Shown: positions 23,892 to 33,587, counted from the stretch's first letter. The stretch: 64,000 nucleotides of DNA from Chryseobacterium indologenes (GCA_001013295.1 LAZY01000036.1:62001-126000); one strand, 5' to 3'. Program-made: numbers and translations. Notes: generated from the sequence alone by a model not told the origin.

Positions 23892-26800
23892 TTAGTTTTT
23901 ATAGTTGTATTTCATTTCCTTCAGGATCTGGCCATCCATATCAATGACTTTCTCCAGTCTACCGGCTGAATCATAGATATAATTTTCTCTGACACCAGAC
24001 GGTGGGGTAATGCTTCTTACTCCGATCAATGGGTCGTAGGTATAGGTAGAAACAAAAGAAGTAAATCTGACATCACTGCTAAGTCTTGTTCTGAATCTTT
24101 TTAAAGCAGATAAAAGAGCGGTTTCATCATTATTGACTCCCGCATTATAATCCAGATTCGAAGCGTTGATAATATCTGCCATTTCAGGAGAAAGCTGCAA
24201 TAAATAGGAATAAGGTACCCCTTCTACTTTGGCAATAGGCAAACTCTGATTATATCCCCAAATAATACTGACAGGGATTCCATCTTTGGTGGTATACTGA
24301 AGAAGATTGCCTTTAGAATCATATTGGTCATACCGAATATCAGCATCCATCAGCCCGGTTAATAGATTTTGTGAAACAACGGAATAAGGAAGCGCCAGAC
24401 CAGACGTTTTGGAATCAGCTTCTGTCTTGCTGACCGGGTATAAAGTCTGTATTTTGGAGATCATTTTACCATCTTTCTTCGTCACTGTTTCAAGAGGCAC
24501 TCCAATGATATTCTTACTGATCAGATACTGATTGTTCTTTTCCTGGGCATATTGATACTGAGTTTCTGTGATACGGCCATCAGAAGATACCGATGTCTGC
24601 TTAGTAAGCTGGCTATGAACAGGCATTCCTTCATAATTGTAATCTATAGTGGTGATAAGCTTTCGATAAGCAGATTCGGAAGTATTTAAACTATCCGCTG
24701 TAAGATAATCACCATTGTTATTGTAAAACGAGACGGGAACATGGTCTATATATTCTGTTACCTTTTCCTTCTGTAATTTGGTATCAATGCTGTAGTTCTT
24801 GTAAATAGCGATATAAAAATTCGAAATACGCTGAACATTTGTCGGTCCGCAATTCCCATAAGTAAGATCGTTAAATGGTTTGGAAACGAAAAGATTAGGG
24901 TTTGTATCTGTAATATTATATTTATTCTGATAGCTTATCTGTTTATTTTTATAGATAAGATTTCCCTTTTTCTCAAAGTATTTAATTTTGTTCAGTGTTC
25001 CACTGAATGACAATTTGTTTCCTTTAGCTGGAAAATACATACTGTTCAGAATAACTCCGAAAAAGTTTGTCAATCCGTTCACTGTATTAAAATATCCGGA
25101 ACCTGATGATGGAGCTGGAGCTCCGCTTCCCCCGGCAGCGGCAGGATGAAGGTTTACCAGTGGATCTTCAGAATCTTTTCTAAAGGTTTTCTGATACCCG
25201 CCATTTTCAAAATTGTCTCCACCCATACTCACGGTTACCAAGCTATATCTTTCCCGCAAACGGCTGTTGTATAAAGGGCTGGAATTGGTAGAAGTATGTG
25301 CTGCATAACCTACTGGCACATTCGCTCCCCCATGAAACTCTTCAAATGTTGCATATTGTATGGCAGGAATAATTGCCATATCAATTAAAGCAAGATCTTC
25401 TTCTTTTGCACGATATAATTCAATAGGACGATAATACAATCTTTTATATTCGCTGATTTGTCCGTTTTCTAAATTTGTCACCGATTTTAAACGGATTCCG
25501 AAATCATCAATAGGATCTCTGTGGCTGTACGAAAGTTTTAAATCGGCAAAGCCGTTGGGGGTGAAAGTAAGAAGATATTTTCTGTCTTTCTGGAGATTAA
25601 AACTTCCATTAATGGAGTCCTGAACTGCATAGCCATATGTTTTTTCATCAGAATGAATCAGCTGGTGAGTCTCCAAATCTTCTATGGTAAACTTGGCCTG
25701 TTTCATATGATTGATACTTGAAGGATTGGAATAGGTAATGAGCGTATAGGGAATCGTCTGATCAAAATGAATATTTTCAAGAACTTTTTTAGAAGTACCT
25801 GTCAAAATAGGTACCGTATTTCCATCATCCTCAACCCCTAAACGAGATTTAAATACAGCCTTGGTTTTTGGGGACTCATACTCAAATTTTGTTATTCCCC
25901 CCGTAGGATAGATTACTTCTTGTAATGTACCTTTTGATGCAAATAAGAAATTGGGTCTTCTGTTTCCGAAAGACTGCAAAATTGCGGGTTGATAAGAGTT
26001 GCTTGGAGGCATTGTATTTCCAAAAAATCCGGCAATCAAAGATTCATTACTCTCCTTACCATTAAAATAACCATACATATCCTGACTATAAGACATTCTT
26101 CTGGGCAGGGACAAAGGATCATTATAATTAAACCTGTATTTTTTTTCAAATATATTTCTGCTGTAAAAGTTTACCTGAGAAAGATAAAATCTTTGCATAT
26201 TCACAGCTCCCATAGAAGATTCAAAAAGATAATCAAATGTGGCTTTTTTTAAAACTTCATTATTGACACGGTATTCAATCCCTGAAAGGTATTTTTTAAA
26301 ATCAGAATCTCCTTTGTCAGAATATATAAAGCTGATTATATCTGAATTTTCACTGTTGCTGATCGTCTTAAGTCTTTTTTTGTTTCTCGTATAATGAGTC
26401 TGTACAGAAATTCTCAGCTCAGGATCAAGATTCGGCATAGTATCTGAACCTGAACTTGTACTTAAACAACAGTAATACAAATATCTTGTATGAATTTCAC
26501 TGATCGCATTGGTTACCAAATCGGTATCTTCGTAGGAAAAATAAATCTTCTCTCCCGTCTGATATTCAATCTCTTTCAGGAAAAATGAAGTCACAGCATA
26601 ATCTCCAGGTGGGTTGGAAGGCATTGCCTTAGAAGCCGTGGTTTCCCAATAATTTATACTCCCTCCAAAAATATATTTCACCCCTTCTTTAGTTGTGACC
26701 TCAAATCCGTTAAAATTCCGATTATTGGTATCATTAAGCGGAAGGATATTCTTTATTTTTACATCATCATTATTTTTTAGAAATACGGGGATAAAGTTCT

Positions 26801-27305
26801 GATCCAGATAGAATGATCCCGATACATCAGCAAACCTGAATTCAAAAATATCACGCTCCGTATCCATTTGAAATGGGGAATAACAGGCTGTCCGGATTTC
26901 TTCATCAGCGTCACAGTCTGAAGCTGTTTTCTGAATTAACTCGGTCCCAGTTTTATTCATCCGCATGGCCGCCAGCTCATCGGTCAATCCATTGACAGTT
27001 CTTGTAATAATACCACCAGCATTGACCACCCAGGTCATTCCTACATCGTTGGGCAGATCATCTACTTTTACACCTGCACCACTATATAAAATACTGACAT
27101 CAGTACTTAATTTATTTGCTTTATAGGTAAATAAAGGTATCGTTACATTAGCGCTTCCTGTATGTTCATTTTCAGATACAGCATTCGTTGCTTTCACAAA
27201 AGAGAAAGACTGTGGACTTGGGGGAATAAAACCTGCTTGTGAAAATGCCCATAGAGAATGGCAAAACATCCAAACGAGGAATAGATCCGATAATGTTTTT
27301 TTCAT
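23892..27305 (-). CDS. Large secreted partner of the Rhs protein (YD-repeat end)
   Basis: A 1137-aa exported protein (MKKTLSDLFLVWMFCHSLWA). After the signal it has FSFVKATNAVSENEHTGSAN, then VTIPLFTYKANKL and a long beta-rich region with the conserved-looking DDLPNDVGMTWVVNAGGIIT. The C-terminal 150 residues read like Rhs repeats: ATNEL-type turns, TYDPLIGVRSITPPSGVREN and YDSAGRLEKVIDMDGQILKE. It is 6 bases upstream of the rhs gene and surely co-transcribed. I interpret the two as halves of one delivery shell encoded by separate genes. No type IX secretion C-terminal domain is evident. Confidence 0.8.
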   Translation of the reverse strand: MKKTLSDLFLVWMFCHSLWAFSQAGFIPPSPQSFSFVKATNAVSENEHTGSANVTIPLFTYKANKLSTDVSILYSGAGVKVDDLPNDVGMTWVVNAGGIITRTVNGLTDELAAMRMNKTGTELIQKTASDCDADEEIRTACYSPFQMDTERDIFEFRFADVSGSFYLDQNFIPVFLKNNDDVKIKNILPLNDTNNRNFNGFEVTTKEGVKYIFGGSINYWETTASKAMPSNPPGDYAVTSFFLKEIEYQTGEKIYFSYEDTDLVTNAISEIHTRYLYYCCLSTSSGSDTMPNLDPELRISVQTHYTRNKKRLKTISNSENSDIISFIYSDKGDSDFKKYLSGIEYRVNNEVLKKATFDYLFESSMGAVNMQRFYLSQVNFYSRNIFEKKYRFNYNDPLSLPRRMSYSQDMYGYFNGKESNESLIAGFFGNTMPPSNSYQPAILQSFGNRRPNFLFASKGTLQEVIYPTGGITKFEYESPKTKAVFKSRLGVEDDGNTVPILTGTSKKVLENIHFDQTIPYTLITYSNPSSINHMKQAKFTIEDLETHQLIHSDEKTYGYAVQDSINGSFNLQKDRKYLLTFTPNGFADLKLSYSHRDPIDDFGIRLKSVTNLENGQISEYKRLYYRPIELYRAKEEDLALIDMAIIPAIQYATFEEFHGGANVPVGYAAHTSTNSSPLYNSRLRERYSLVTVSMGGDNFENGGYQKTFRKDSEDPLVNLHPAAAGGSGAPAPSSGSGYFNTVNGLTNFFGVILNSMYFPAKGNKLSFSGTLNKIKYFEKKGNLIYKNKQISYQNKYNITDTNPNLFVSKPFNDLTYGNCGPTNVQRISNFYIAIYKNYSIDTKLQKEKVTEYIDHVPVSFYNNNGDYLTADSLNTSESAYRKLITTIDYNYEGMPVHSQLTKQTSVSSDGRITETQYQYAQEKNNQYLISKNIIGVPLETVTKKDGKMISKIQTLYPVSKTEADSKTSGLALPYSVVSQNLLTGLMDADIRYDQYDSKGNLLQYTTKDGIPVSIIWGYNQSLPIAKVEGVPYSYLLQLSPEMADIINASNLDYNAGVNNDETALLSALKRFRTRLSSDVRFTSFVSTYTYDPLIGVRSITPPSGVRENYIYDSAGRLEKVIDMDGQILKEMKYNYKN

Positions 27306-27329
27306 GATTATTAGTTTCTTATTTCTTAA

Positions 27330-27437
27330 TTAGTTTAGCCTTACAGCTGTTTTTGTTATTGTCTTTTGGAGATCAGGTAAGGGCAGATATGCCCAGAACT
27401 GCGCATCAAGTACATGCGCTGAGACTTGTTTTTTCAT
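27330..27437 (-). CDS. Possible 35-aa leader ORF of the Rhs unit
   Basis: A short frame starting MKKQVSAHVLDAQFWAYLPL and ending 25 bases before the 1137-aa gene. It lies downstream of a TAnnTTTG promoter element and upstream of the unit's first gene. It has no homology I recognise and may be chance; kept because of its position. Confidence 0.2.
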   Translation of the reverse strand: MKKQVSAHVLDAQFWAYLPLPDLQKTITKTAVRLN

Positions 27438-27471
27438 TACTGTGTTTTTTTTAAAGTTAATAGTTTTTTTG

Positions 27472-27479
27472 CAAATTTA
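27472..27479 (-). promoter_or_regulatory. Putative -7 element of the Rhs unit
   Basis: Minus-strand TAAATTTG fits TAnnTTTG. The remaining gene-free sequence 27480-27754 is AT-rich with no other structure recognised. Confidence 0.4.
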
Positions 27480-27754
27480 TCTTTTAACGCTTAAAAGAAA
27501 AATTAATTGTATTTAATACAAACAATCAATACCTATTTATAGATATTCAATATTAATACCTCAATTTTCATGATCTATGCAAAACTACTTCTGTATTGCG
27601 ACAGAACATGTCGTGTTATAAAATGAATCATTTAACCTTTTTGATAAACTTAATTTGTTCAATTTATTCAGGTGATATTCTGTATATCCATCTGAGGTTG
27701 TTCTTCTAACAATTTTGTGGTGAGATTTCAGAAAGCGGTATCAACGACATTCTT

Positions 27755-27762
27755 TATATTTG
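27755..27762 (+). promoter_or_regulatory. Promoter element of the DUF6702 gene
   Basis: TATATTTG fits TAnnTTTG and places the transcript start near 27769. This rules out the upstream in-frame GTG at 27717 and supports the ATG at 27780. Confidence 0.5.
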
Positions 27763-27779
27763 TCACAAAAATAGAATCA

Positions 27780-28295
27780 ATGTCCGGCAGACTTTTTTTG
27801 GGATTTCTTTTGTCTTTAACGGTTATATTTCAGAGCTTCATAAGTACTGAAGTGGTTCATCCTTATCATGTAGGCTCTGTAGAAATTAATTATAATTCAA
27901 AATCTACCACTTTTGAAGTGACCGGGAGGTTCTTTTTAGATGATCTGGAAGATGGTTTAAGCAAAAAATATGGTGGTTCTTTTCACTTCAATGATGATAA
28001 ATATAAAGTAAGGCTTAATGAGGCTTTACAAAAGTACTGTGCAGAATACCTGAAGCTGAAGGCAGATAATAAATTTTTAAAAATAAATTATATCGGTTAC
28101 GAGGAAGATCATGAATCGGTAAATATTTTTCTGGAATCAGAAGTTGTAGCAAAGCCTAAAAAAGTAGAAGCCGCAGTAAGCTTTCTGTATAATCTGTTTG
28201 ATGATCAGATCAATATTGTCCACATCATTGTCAATGGAGAAAGAAAGAGCGAAAAATTATCTTATCCGAACCGTTACCTTTATAAGCAGTTTTAA
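27780..28295 (+). CDS. DUF6702-family exported protein
   Basis: A 171-aa protein starting at ATG MSGRLFLGFLLSLTVIFQSF, a signal peptide. The mature part begins STEVVHPYHVGSVEINYN and has TTFEVTGRFFLDDLEDGLSK and YIGYEEDHESVNIFLESEVV, the DUF6702 pattern. Function of the family is unknown; it often occurs near M1 peptidases in Bacteroidota, and one lies 9 kb away here. Convergent with acpH, overlapping its 3' end by 4 bases. Confidence 0.75.
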   Translation: MSGRLFLGFLLSLTVIFQSFISTEVVHPYHVGSVEINYNSKSTTFEVTGRFFLDDLEDGLSKKYGGSFHFNDDKYKVRLNEALQKYCAEYLKLKADNKFLKINYIGYEEDHESVNIFLESEVVAKPKKVEAAVSFLYNLFDDQINIVHIIVNGERKSEKLSYPNRYLYKQF

Positions 28296-28885
28296 TTTTC
28301 AAGCTGAAGCAGCGTGTTGATACCTTGTGCATGTGCAATCAGGTCAGGAAAAAAATCATTGTAACATTGCTGTAAAAGATCTTTGTTATTCAGAAAGGCT
28401 TCAAAAACAGGAATATCTTTATCCAGATATTTTGCCTTATTAAGTACATTTTGAATACTGAATTTAATCCCCCAGTCTTCACGGTAATTGTAAAGCCAGT
28501 CGTCATGTTCCATTTTTACCAGCATTTTTTTGAAATTCTCGGGCAGCCATTTTTCATTGGCATTCAAAATACGGTACACTTTGAGAGAATGAGTTTTCCA
28601 TTCTGCAAGGGAGTGCAAAGAAAGATCATTGGCTACAAAATAATCCATAGCAACATCTACAAATGCTCCGGCATACAGTCTTACTAAGGGAGCAAACGCT
28701 TTTTTCGCTTCATGAATGGCGGGGTGAGAATCTGTGAATGTATCTATGGCCCTGTGCAGCGTAATACCATCCTGAATATCCTTAGGGAAAGAAAAGCGGT
28801 CTTTGTTTCGGATAAAATCTTCCAAAAACTGGCCGACAATTTGTCCGTCAGTAAACGTGAGGTAAGAATGGGCCAGATAATTCAT
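28292..28885 (-). CDS. acpH: Acyl carrier protein phosphodiesterase
   Basis: A 197-aa protein: MNYLAHSYLTFTDGQIVGQF, then GITLHRAIDTFTDSHPAIHE with the metal-binding His/Asp set typical of AcpH, and a C-terminal helical bundle. AcpH removes the 4'-phosphopantetheine arm from holo-ACP, giving apo-ACP, in the cytosol. Length normal. Its ATG overlaps the stop codon of the VanW gene (ATGA), so it is the last gene of a tight three-gene unit. Confidence 0.85.
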   Translation of the reverse strand: MNYLAHSYLTFTDGQIVGQFLEDFIRNKDRFSFPKDIQDGITLHRAIDTFTDSHPAIHEAKKAFAPLVRLYAGAFVDVAMDYFVANDLSLHSLAEWKTHSLKVYRILNANEKWLPENFKKMLVKMEHDDWLYNYREDWGIKFSIQNVLNKAKYLDKDIPVFEAFLNNKDLLQQCYNDFFPDLIAHAQGINTLLQLEN

Positions 28886-29589
28886 AAACGAATATAGAAA
28901 TTTTTATACAAAGTTTGATCATTACTCAATGTTTCTACCCAGACTCCTTTTTCTGTCTCAAGATATTTAAATTCAATTTCGTTCAGAAATACCTGCTCCG
29001 GAGAAATCAGGCTGAGGTGGAGCTCATGATCATTCACAATGCATTTAAACTGAACCGGAAAATGAAAAGGATTCTGAATCTGTAAATCTTTATATCCGTA
29101 AACCACGGTACAGTCAGATCCCAAAGGCGTAAAACGTTCTTTTTCCTTATAAATATCCATTGAATGTGGAAACCTTTCCAGAATCTTCAATCCTGATTGT
29201 AATGCCAGATAATACAATATAGAAGAAAACTGACAGATACCTCCTCCAAAATCACTGGAAACGGTATTATTAATCAGGTTTCTTCCTTCCTTAAAATTAT
29301 TCTTTTCATTCGGTTTTCCGATCATTTTCCAGAAAGAAAATACCTCCCCGGGATGAATTATCAGGTTATTGATTTTGCCTCCAACCACTTTTAAATTATG
29401 AACTTTATTCTGATGAAAGGTTCCGGTTCTGATTACCTGCTGAAGGGAGATCATGTGATCGCCGATTGATTCAGAAACATAGTTTTGAGGATAAGTATAC
29501 TTGTTTTTTCGCTCATGAAGGTAACGCTGAAGAATCTTCAACTGCAGTTTCCATTTATGAGGAATCCAATTTTTCAACCGATGTTTCAT
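28882..29589 (-). CDS. VanW-family protein
   Basis: A 235-aa protein starting MKHRLKNWIPHKWKLQLKIL at 29589. A longer frame to 29670 exists but would run through the methyltransferase gene's 3' end, whereas the chosen start overlaps the methyltransferase stop by 4 bases. VanW hallmarks: NLKVVGGKINNLIIHPGEVF, SFWKMIGKP, then GRNLINNTVSSDFGGGICQF and SSILYYLALQSGLKILERFP. VanW-domain proteins accompany some vancomycin-resistance and cell-wall loci but have no proven reaction. No signal peptide seen, so probably cytosolic. Confidence 0.85.
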   Translation of the reverse strand: MKHRLKNWIPHKWKLQLKILQRYLHERKNKYTYPQNYVSESIGDHMISLQQVIRTGTFHQNKVHNLKVVGGKINNLIIHPGEVFSFWKMIGKPNEKNNFKEGRNLINNTVSSDFGGGICQFSSILYYLALQSGLKILERFPHSMDIYKEKERFTPLGSDCTVVYGYKDLQIQNPFHFPVQFKCIVNDHELHLSLISPEQVFLNEIEFKYLETEKGVWVETLSNDQTLYKNFYIRL

Positions 29590-30257
29590 ATTTTTTCCAA
29601 AACCGTAATATGATAGGAAGCCCAATTTTTCAGGAAAGTCCGGCAAAGTAAAATATCCAGAGGAAGACAAAATTTTCTGATAGATTTCGGTAATCTGTGA
29701 ATAGGGAAAAGAAGAACTCCTGTTGTATTTTTTACCTTCCAGTTCTCTTTTGAAAACCGTACAATATCTGAAGCCGAAAAGCTGTTTCCTGCATGCCAGT
29801 TTTCCTGAGGGGAAACCGATTTCTTTCTGGTCTTCACGGGATAATCAAAAATGAGGATTCCGTTTTTAGTTAACCGTTGATGGCATTCCTTTAAAAAAGC
29901 TTTTGTTTCCTCCTGATCCTGATGCATTATTACATGGAAGCAAAAAATACAGTCAAATTTTTCGTCAAAAGGGATCGCTGAGATTTCTCCTGCAGTCAAT
30001 GTTCTGTCAGGATATTTTTGTTGGGCAACAGCAAGCATTTGTTCACTGAAATCAGTTCCGTGGGTAGCAAAATTCAGGAGTCTGCCTGTTCCACAGCCCA
30101 GGTCCAGTACTTTTGAATATTTCTTATTTTCAAAAAATGACGTTAAAAATAATCTTTCCTGTCGGTCAATATATTGTCCATAGGTATTTCCGAACCGGTT
30201 TTCATCATAAGATTCAGCAAGGTTACTGTAGTATTCACGGATATTTGTTTTCATCAT
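29586..30257 (-). CDS. Class I SAM-dependent methyltransferase
   Basis: A 223-aa protein with a Rossmann-type methyltransferase core: VLDLGCGTGRLLNFA (motif I), GTDFSEQMLAVA (motif II), FDCIFCFHVIMHQ (motif III) and LTKNGILIFDYP. Substrate unknown; residues after 160 may bind it. Overlaps vanW by 4 bases and so heads a methyltransferase-VanW-acpH operon. An upstream start two codons later (MKTN) is equally possible. Confidence 0.85.
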   Translation of the reverse strand: MMKTNIREYYSNLAESYDENRFGNTYGQYIDRQERLFLTSFFENKKYSKVLDLGCGTGRLLNFATHGTDFSEQMLAVAQQKYPDRTLTAGEISAIPFDEKFDCIFCFHVIMHQDQEETKAFLKECHQRLTKNGILIFDYPVKTRKKSVSPQENWHAGNSFSASDIVRFSKENWKVKNTTGVLLFPIHRLPKSIRKFCLPLDILLCRTFLKNWASYHITVLEKI

Positions 30258-30314
30258 TTAAAATCTTTTGTTAAGATCTTTAATTTTAATGATTTCTACA
30301 ATACTTTTTCGGCT

Positions 30315-31664
30315 TTAAAAAAGCCTTTCATGGAAATCTTCAATCTTGCTCACTTCTTCAATTTTGATTCCGAATTTTCTCTTTGGAATTTTATTAAGAT
30401 TGGAGACAAATATCTTTTCATATCCAAGTTTTTCAGCCTCGGTAATTCTCTGTTCGATCTGAGCAACGGGGCGGATCTCTCCACTCAGTCCAATTTCTCC
30501 GGCAAAACAATAGTGCTCCGAAATGGCAATGTCTTCATTGGAGGAAAGAACAGAGGCTATGACCGCCAGATCCAGAGCCGGATCATCTGTCTTTATCCCT
30601 CCGGTAATATTGAGGAAGACGTCTTTAGCCCCCAATTGAAAACCTGCTCTTTTTTCCAATACAGCTAGTAGCATATTCAGTCTTTTGGAATCAAAACCGG
30701 TGCAGCTTCTTTGAGGTGTACCGTAAACCGCTGTACTTACCAACGCCTGAATTTCCAGAAGCATCGGTCGGTTGCCTTCCAGTGTTACCGCTACAGAATT
30801 TCCGGAAAGTTCTTCAAATTTCTTGGTGATCAGAATTTCAGAAGGATTTTTAATTTCCTTTAACCCCTGGGAGATCATTTCATAAATTCCAATTTCAGAA
30901 GTGGAACCGAAACGGTTTTTATTGGCTCTCAGCAATCTGAAAAGGTGATTGCGGTCTCCATCAAAATTTAAAACGACATCCACCATGTGTTCCAATACCT
31001 TAGGACCTGCAATTTGTCCGTCCTTGGTAATGTGTCCCACAAGAAATACGGGAGTATTGTTCTCTTTGGCATACTTGATGATCTCATTGGAGCATTCTCT
31101 GATCTGAGAAACCGTTCCCGGAGAACTTTCTATAAGCTGAGATTGAAGCGTCTGGATAGAGTCGATGATCACAAAGTCCGGTTCCAGTTTTTTAGCTTCG
31201 TGAAGAATTTTTTCCAGTGAAGTTTCAGTAAAAAGAAAACAGTTCGGATTCTGAATATCTGTAAGTCTGTCGGCCCTCATTTTGATCTGAGAAGCACTTT
31301 CTTCTCCGGAAACATAAAAGATTTTTTTCTTCATCTTCAATGCAAGCTGAAGAAGAAGAGTCGATTTTCCAATTCCAGGCTCCCCACCGATCAGGGTGAC
31401 AGATCCCAAAACAATACCACCACCCAGAACACGGTTCAGTTCTTCGGAAGGTGTTTTTATTCTCGGTTCCTCGCTGGTTTCCACTTCAACAATATTGATG
31501 ACGTGTTGCTTGCTTTTTGAAAATGGGGGATTTTTATGAGATGGTTTTTCCACGACTTCTTCTACGAGAGTATTCCACTCGCCGCAGTTTTTGCATTGTC
31601 CCAGCCATTGAGGGTATTGAGTTCCGCAGTTTTGACAGAAATATGCTGTTTTCAGTTTTGCCAT
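30315..31664 (-). CDS. radA: DNA repair protein RadA
   Basis: A 449-aa protein with the RadA layout: N-terminal C4 zinc finger (FCQNCGTQYPQWLGQCKNCG), RecA-like ATPase with Walker A GGEPGIGKSTLLLQ near residue 97, the RadA-specific KNRFG motif near 253, and a Lon-protease-like C-terminal domain (FLNITGGIKTDDPALDLAVI). RadA is a branch-migration helicase that processes recombination intermediates. Length normal. Separately transcribed from the lipid cluster upstream. Confidence 0.97.
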   Translation of the reverse strand: MAKLKTAYFCQNCGTQYPQWLGQCKNCGEWNTLVEEVVEKPSHKNPPFSKSKQHVINIVEVETSEEPRIKTPSEELNRVLGGGIVLGSVTLIGGEPGIGKSTLLLQLALKMKKKIFYVSGEESASQIKMRADRLTDIQNPNCFLFTETSLEKILHEAKKLEPDFVIIDSIQTLQSQLIESSPGTVSQIRECSNEIIKYAKENNTPVFLVGHITKDGQIAGPKVLEHMVDVVLNFDGDRNHLFRLLRANKNRFGSTSEIGIYEMISQGLKEIKNPSEILITKKFEELSGNSVAVTLEGNRPMLLEIQALVSTAVYGTPQRSCTGFDSKRLNMLLAVLEKRAGFQLGAKDVFLNITGGIKTDDPALDLAVIASVLSSNEDIAISEHYCFAGEIGLSGEIRPVAQIEQRITEAEKLGYEKIFVSNLNKIPKRKFGIKIEEVSKIEDFHERLF

Positions 31665-31780
31665 ACCGCGAAGTTATAAAAAAAAAGCATTTTTCTTCCG
31701 CGACTTACATTGATTTTAAATATCAAAAGTTAGTCTTACCTTATGAGAGTAGGAATTTCAATGATATGAATATATATGTT

Positions 31781-31822
31781 GCCACGGATGCACGAATAAA
31801 AAAGGATTCGTGCATCCGTGGC
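31781..31822. repeat. Perfect 17-bp hairpin repeat
   Basis: GCCACGGATGCACGAAT and its exact reverse complement flank an 8-base A/G loop. No T-run follows in either direction, so it is more like a REP element than a terminator. A half-copy (GCCATGGATGCATATT) is seen at about 35691. Lies between radA and the lipid cluster. Confidence 0.7.
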
Positions 31823-31886
31823 TATTAAGATTTTCTCGCAGACTAAAAAAGATCAGCGTGATCTGGCAGATTTGCGACCGAAATTA

Positions 31887-33587
31887 TCAGCTAAGCGTAT
31901 TTATTTTTCCAGAAGAAACTGTGAAAATTCCGTAATCATCAATCAGCATGTTTTCTTTCACAACGGAATTGAAAGCCATGATGCGGTCCAGCTCTTTCTG
32001 AGAACGTCTTCTCATGATCCAGTTTTTATTCTGGTGGTTATTCAGAACGTAAGCGATCATCTGTAATTGCGGGTGCCATGGTTGTCCGGTGTAGACTAGA
32101 TAAGCGTTCTTTTCAGAGATGGAGGCGATGCCCTGAATTGCTCTGCTGGCCATTTCATTATCTCCGAACAATTCCAGAATGCCGGATACAATGGTGATAT
32201 TAGGTTCAATATCCAGCTTTTTATAGGTTTCAGGATCAAAGCAGTCGAAATTGGTGAAACGAATATGCTGGTATCCTTTATTTTTAATTACTTTTTCTCC
32301 GATCTCAATATTGGACTTTACAAATTCATTGATGACAATTTCAGCATCAGGATATTTTTCTTTGATGTCAAATAAATAATTTCCGGTTCCGCCGGCAATA
32401 TCCAGGATCTTGATTTTTCTGCCTTGTTCTTTCAATACCTGAATATTCTTTTCCAGAAGCTGAAGCAGATGTTGTTTTCTGATGCGGATTCCCTTCCAGC
32501 CAATGGCATTGAGGTAATTTTTATCCATCATTTTTCCAAAGCCTAGCTTTCCTTTTGGATGGTTTTGGTAAACATAATCCAATGAAACTCCGGAGTCAAA
32601 TCCATATTTTAATCCGATGGCCATCCCATTACTTAGTTTTCCAATTTTTCCGAGCGAGAATTTCTGTAATTTAAAGTTCAGATTGTTCCCTATATTGTTC
32701 TGTAGATCTTCATATTCTTTTACTGAAAAACGGTCAGGAGAAAGACTGGGGTGCTTGGCGGCTCTGTTGAAACATTCTTCTGCAAATTCCACAATTTTAT
32801 CATAAACTTTTTCCTTTCCGGTATCAAATAAAATTCCATGAAAAAAGCCTGGTAGAACTTCATACTTTTTCAGATCTGTATCAAGTTTATCATGGAAGAT
32901 TTTCTGTTCTTTATTGAAGACCACATGATCTTTTTCTGCAGCCAGAATCAGCGTTGGGGTATCTACAGCTTCTGCATCTTCTACAAGTCGTTTTCCTGCT
33001 TTTGCGAGATCAATAAGAAGTTCTGCATCAATAGACCGTGAGATCAGCGGATCTGTATCATACGCTTTTTGCTGCTCCGGATCATGGGTAAGCATTTTAG
33101 ATTTGACATAGCTCTTGATGATCAGTCCTTTTTTAAGTTTGGTTCCGAGGGTAATCATCTCATTAGCCAGAGGAACGATGAGGTTGATCTTAAAGGCTGG
33201 TGCCAGTAATGCCATTCCGGCAATCCGGGGAGCAAAATCATGAGCCCAGGCAGAAGCCACTACGCCACCGATGCTGTTTGCCACAACAAAAATGTCTGTA
33301 ATATTCACCTTATATTGTGAAAGAAGGAATTTGGAAAAGGCATCGAGATCCCTTACATAATCCATGAAAACAGATGAGGTAGGCGTTTTTGTATAGCCGT
33401 GTCCTCTGAGATCGAAGGCAAATATGTTATATTTTGAAAACTGTGAAGATTGGGCAATATCATTCAGTCTCTCAGAATGCTCATGTCCCCGATGGATCAT
33501 GATGATGCTTTTCTGATGGGGTTGGTAGTTCCATTCACGATAGAAAATCTCACAATTGTCAAAACTCTTAAAATGTCCGCTGTTCAT
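31887..33587 (-). CDS. Alpha/beta hydrolase - methyltransferase fusion (YnbC-like)
   Basis: A 566-aa protein with two fused enzymes. Residues 1-275 are an alpha/beta hydrolase (monoacylglycerol-lipase type): IIMIHRGHEHSERLND, FAFDLRGHGYT, nucleophile Ser105 in VVANSIGG (Ala replaces the first Gly of GxSxG), AAEKDHVV (Asp) and PGFFHGILFD (His). Residues 290-566 are a class I methyltransferase with IKILDIAGGTGNYLF near 395 and a GILELFGDNEMA stretch. The same fusion is encoded by E. coli ynbC, as far as I recall. Probably acts on lipids at the inner membrane. It follows the phosphatase fusion by 3 bases. Confidence 0.85.
   Translation of the reverse strand: MNSGHFKSFDNCEIFYREWNYQPHQKSIIMIHRGHEHSERLNDIAQSSQFSKYNIFAFDLRGHGYTKTPTSSVFMDYVRDLDAFSKFLLSQYKVNITDIFVVANSIGGVVASAWAHDFAPRIAGMALLAPAFKINLIVPLANEMITLGTKLKKGLIIKSYVKSKMLTHDPEQQKAYDTDPLISRSIDAELLIDLAKAGKRLVEDAEAVDTPTLILAAEKDHVVFNKEQKIFHDKLDTDLKKYEVLPGFFHGILFDTGKEKVYDKIVEFAEECFNRAAKHPSLSPDRFSVKEYEDLQNNIGNNLNFKLQKFSLGKIGKLSNGMAIGLKYGFDSGVSLDYVYQNHPKGKLGFGKMMDKNYLNAIGWKGIRIRKQHLLQLLEKNIQVLKEQGRKIKILDIAGGTGNYLFDIKEKYPDAEIVINEFVKSNIEIGEKVIKNKGYQHIRFTNFDCFDPETYKKLDIEPNITIVSGILELFGDNEMASRAIQGIASISEKNAYLVYTGQPWHPQLQMIAYVLNNHQNKNWIMRRRSQKELDRIMAFNSVVKENMLIDDYGIFTVSSGKINTLS

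Noticed and set aside
31781..31822. Hairpin as terminator of the lipid cluster
   Set aside because: No T-run follows on the minus strand; kept as a repeat instead.
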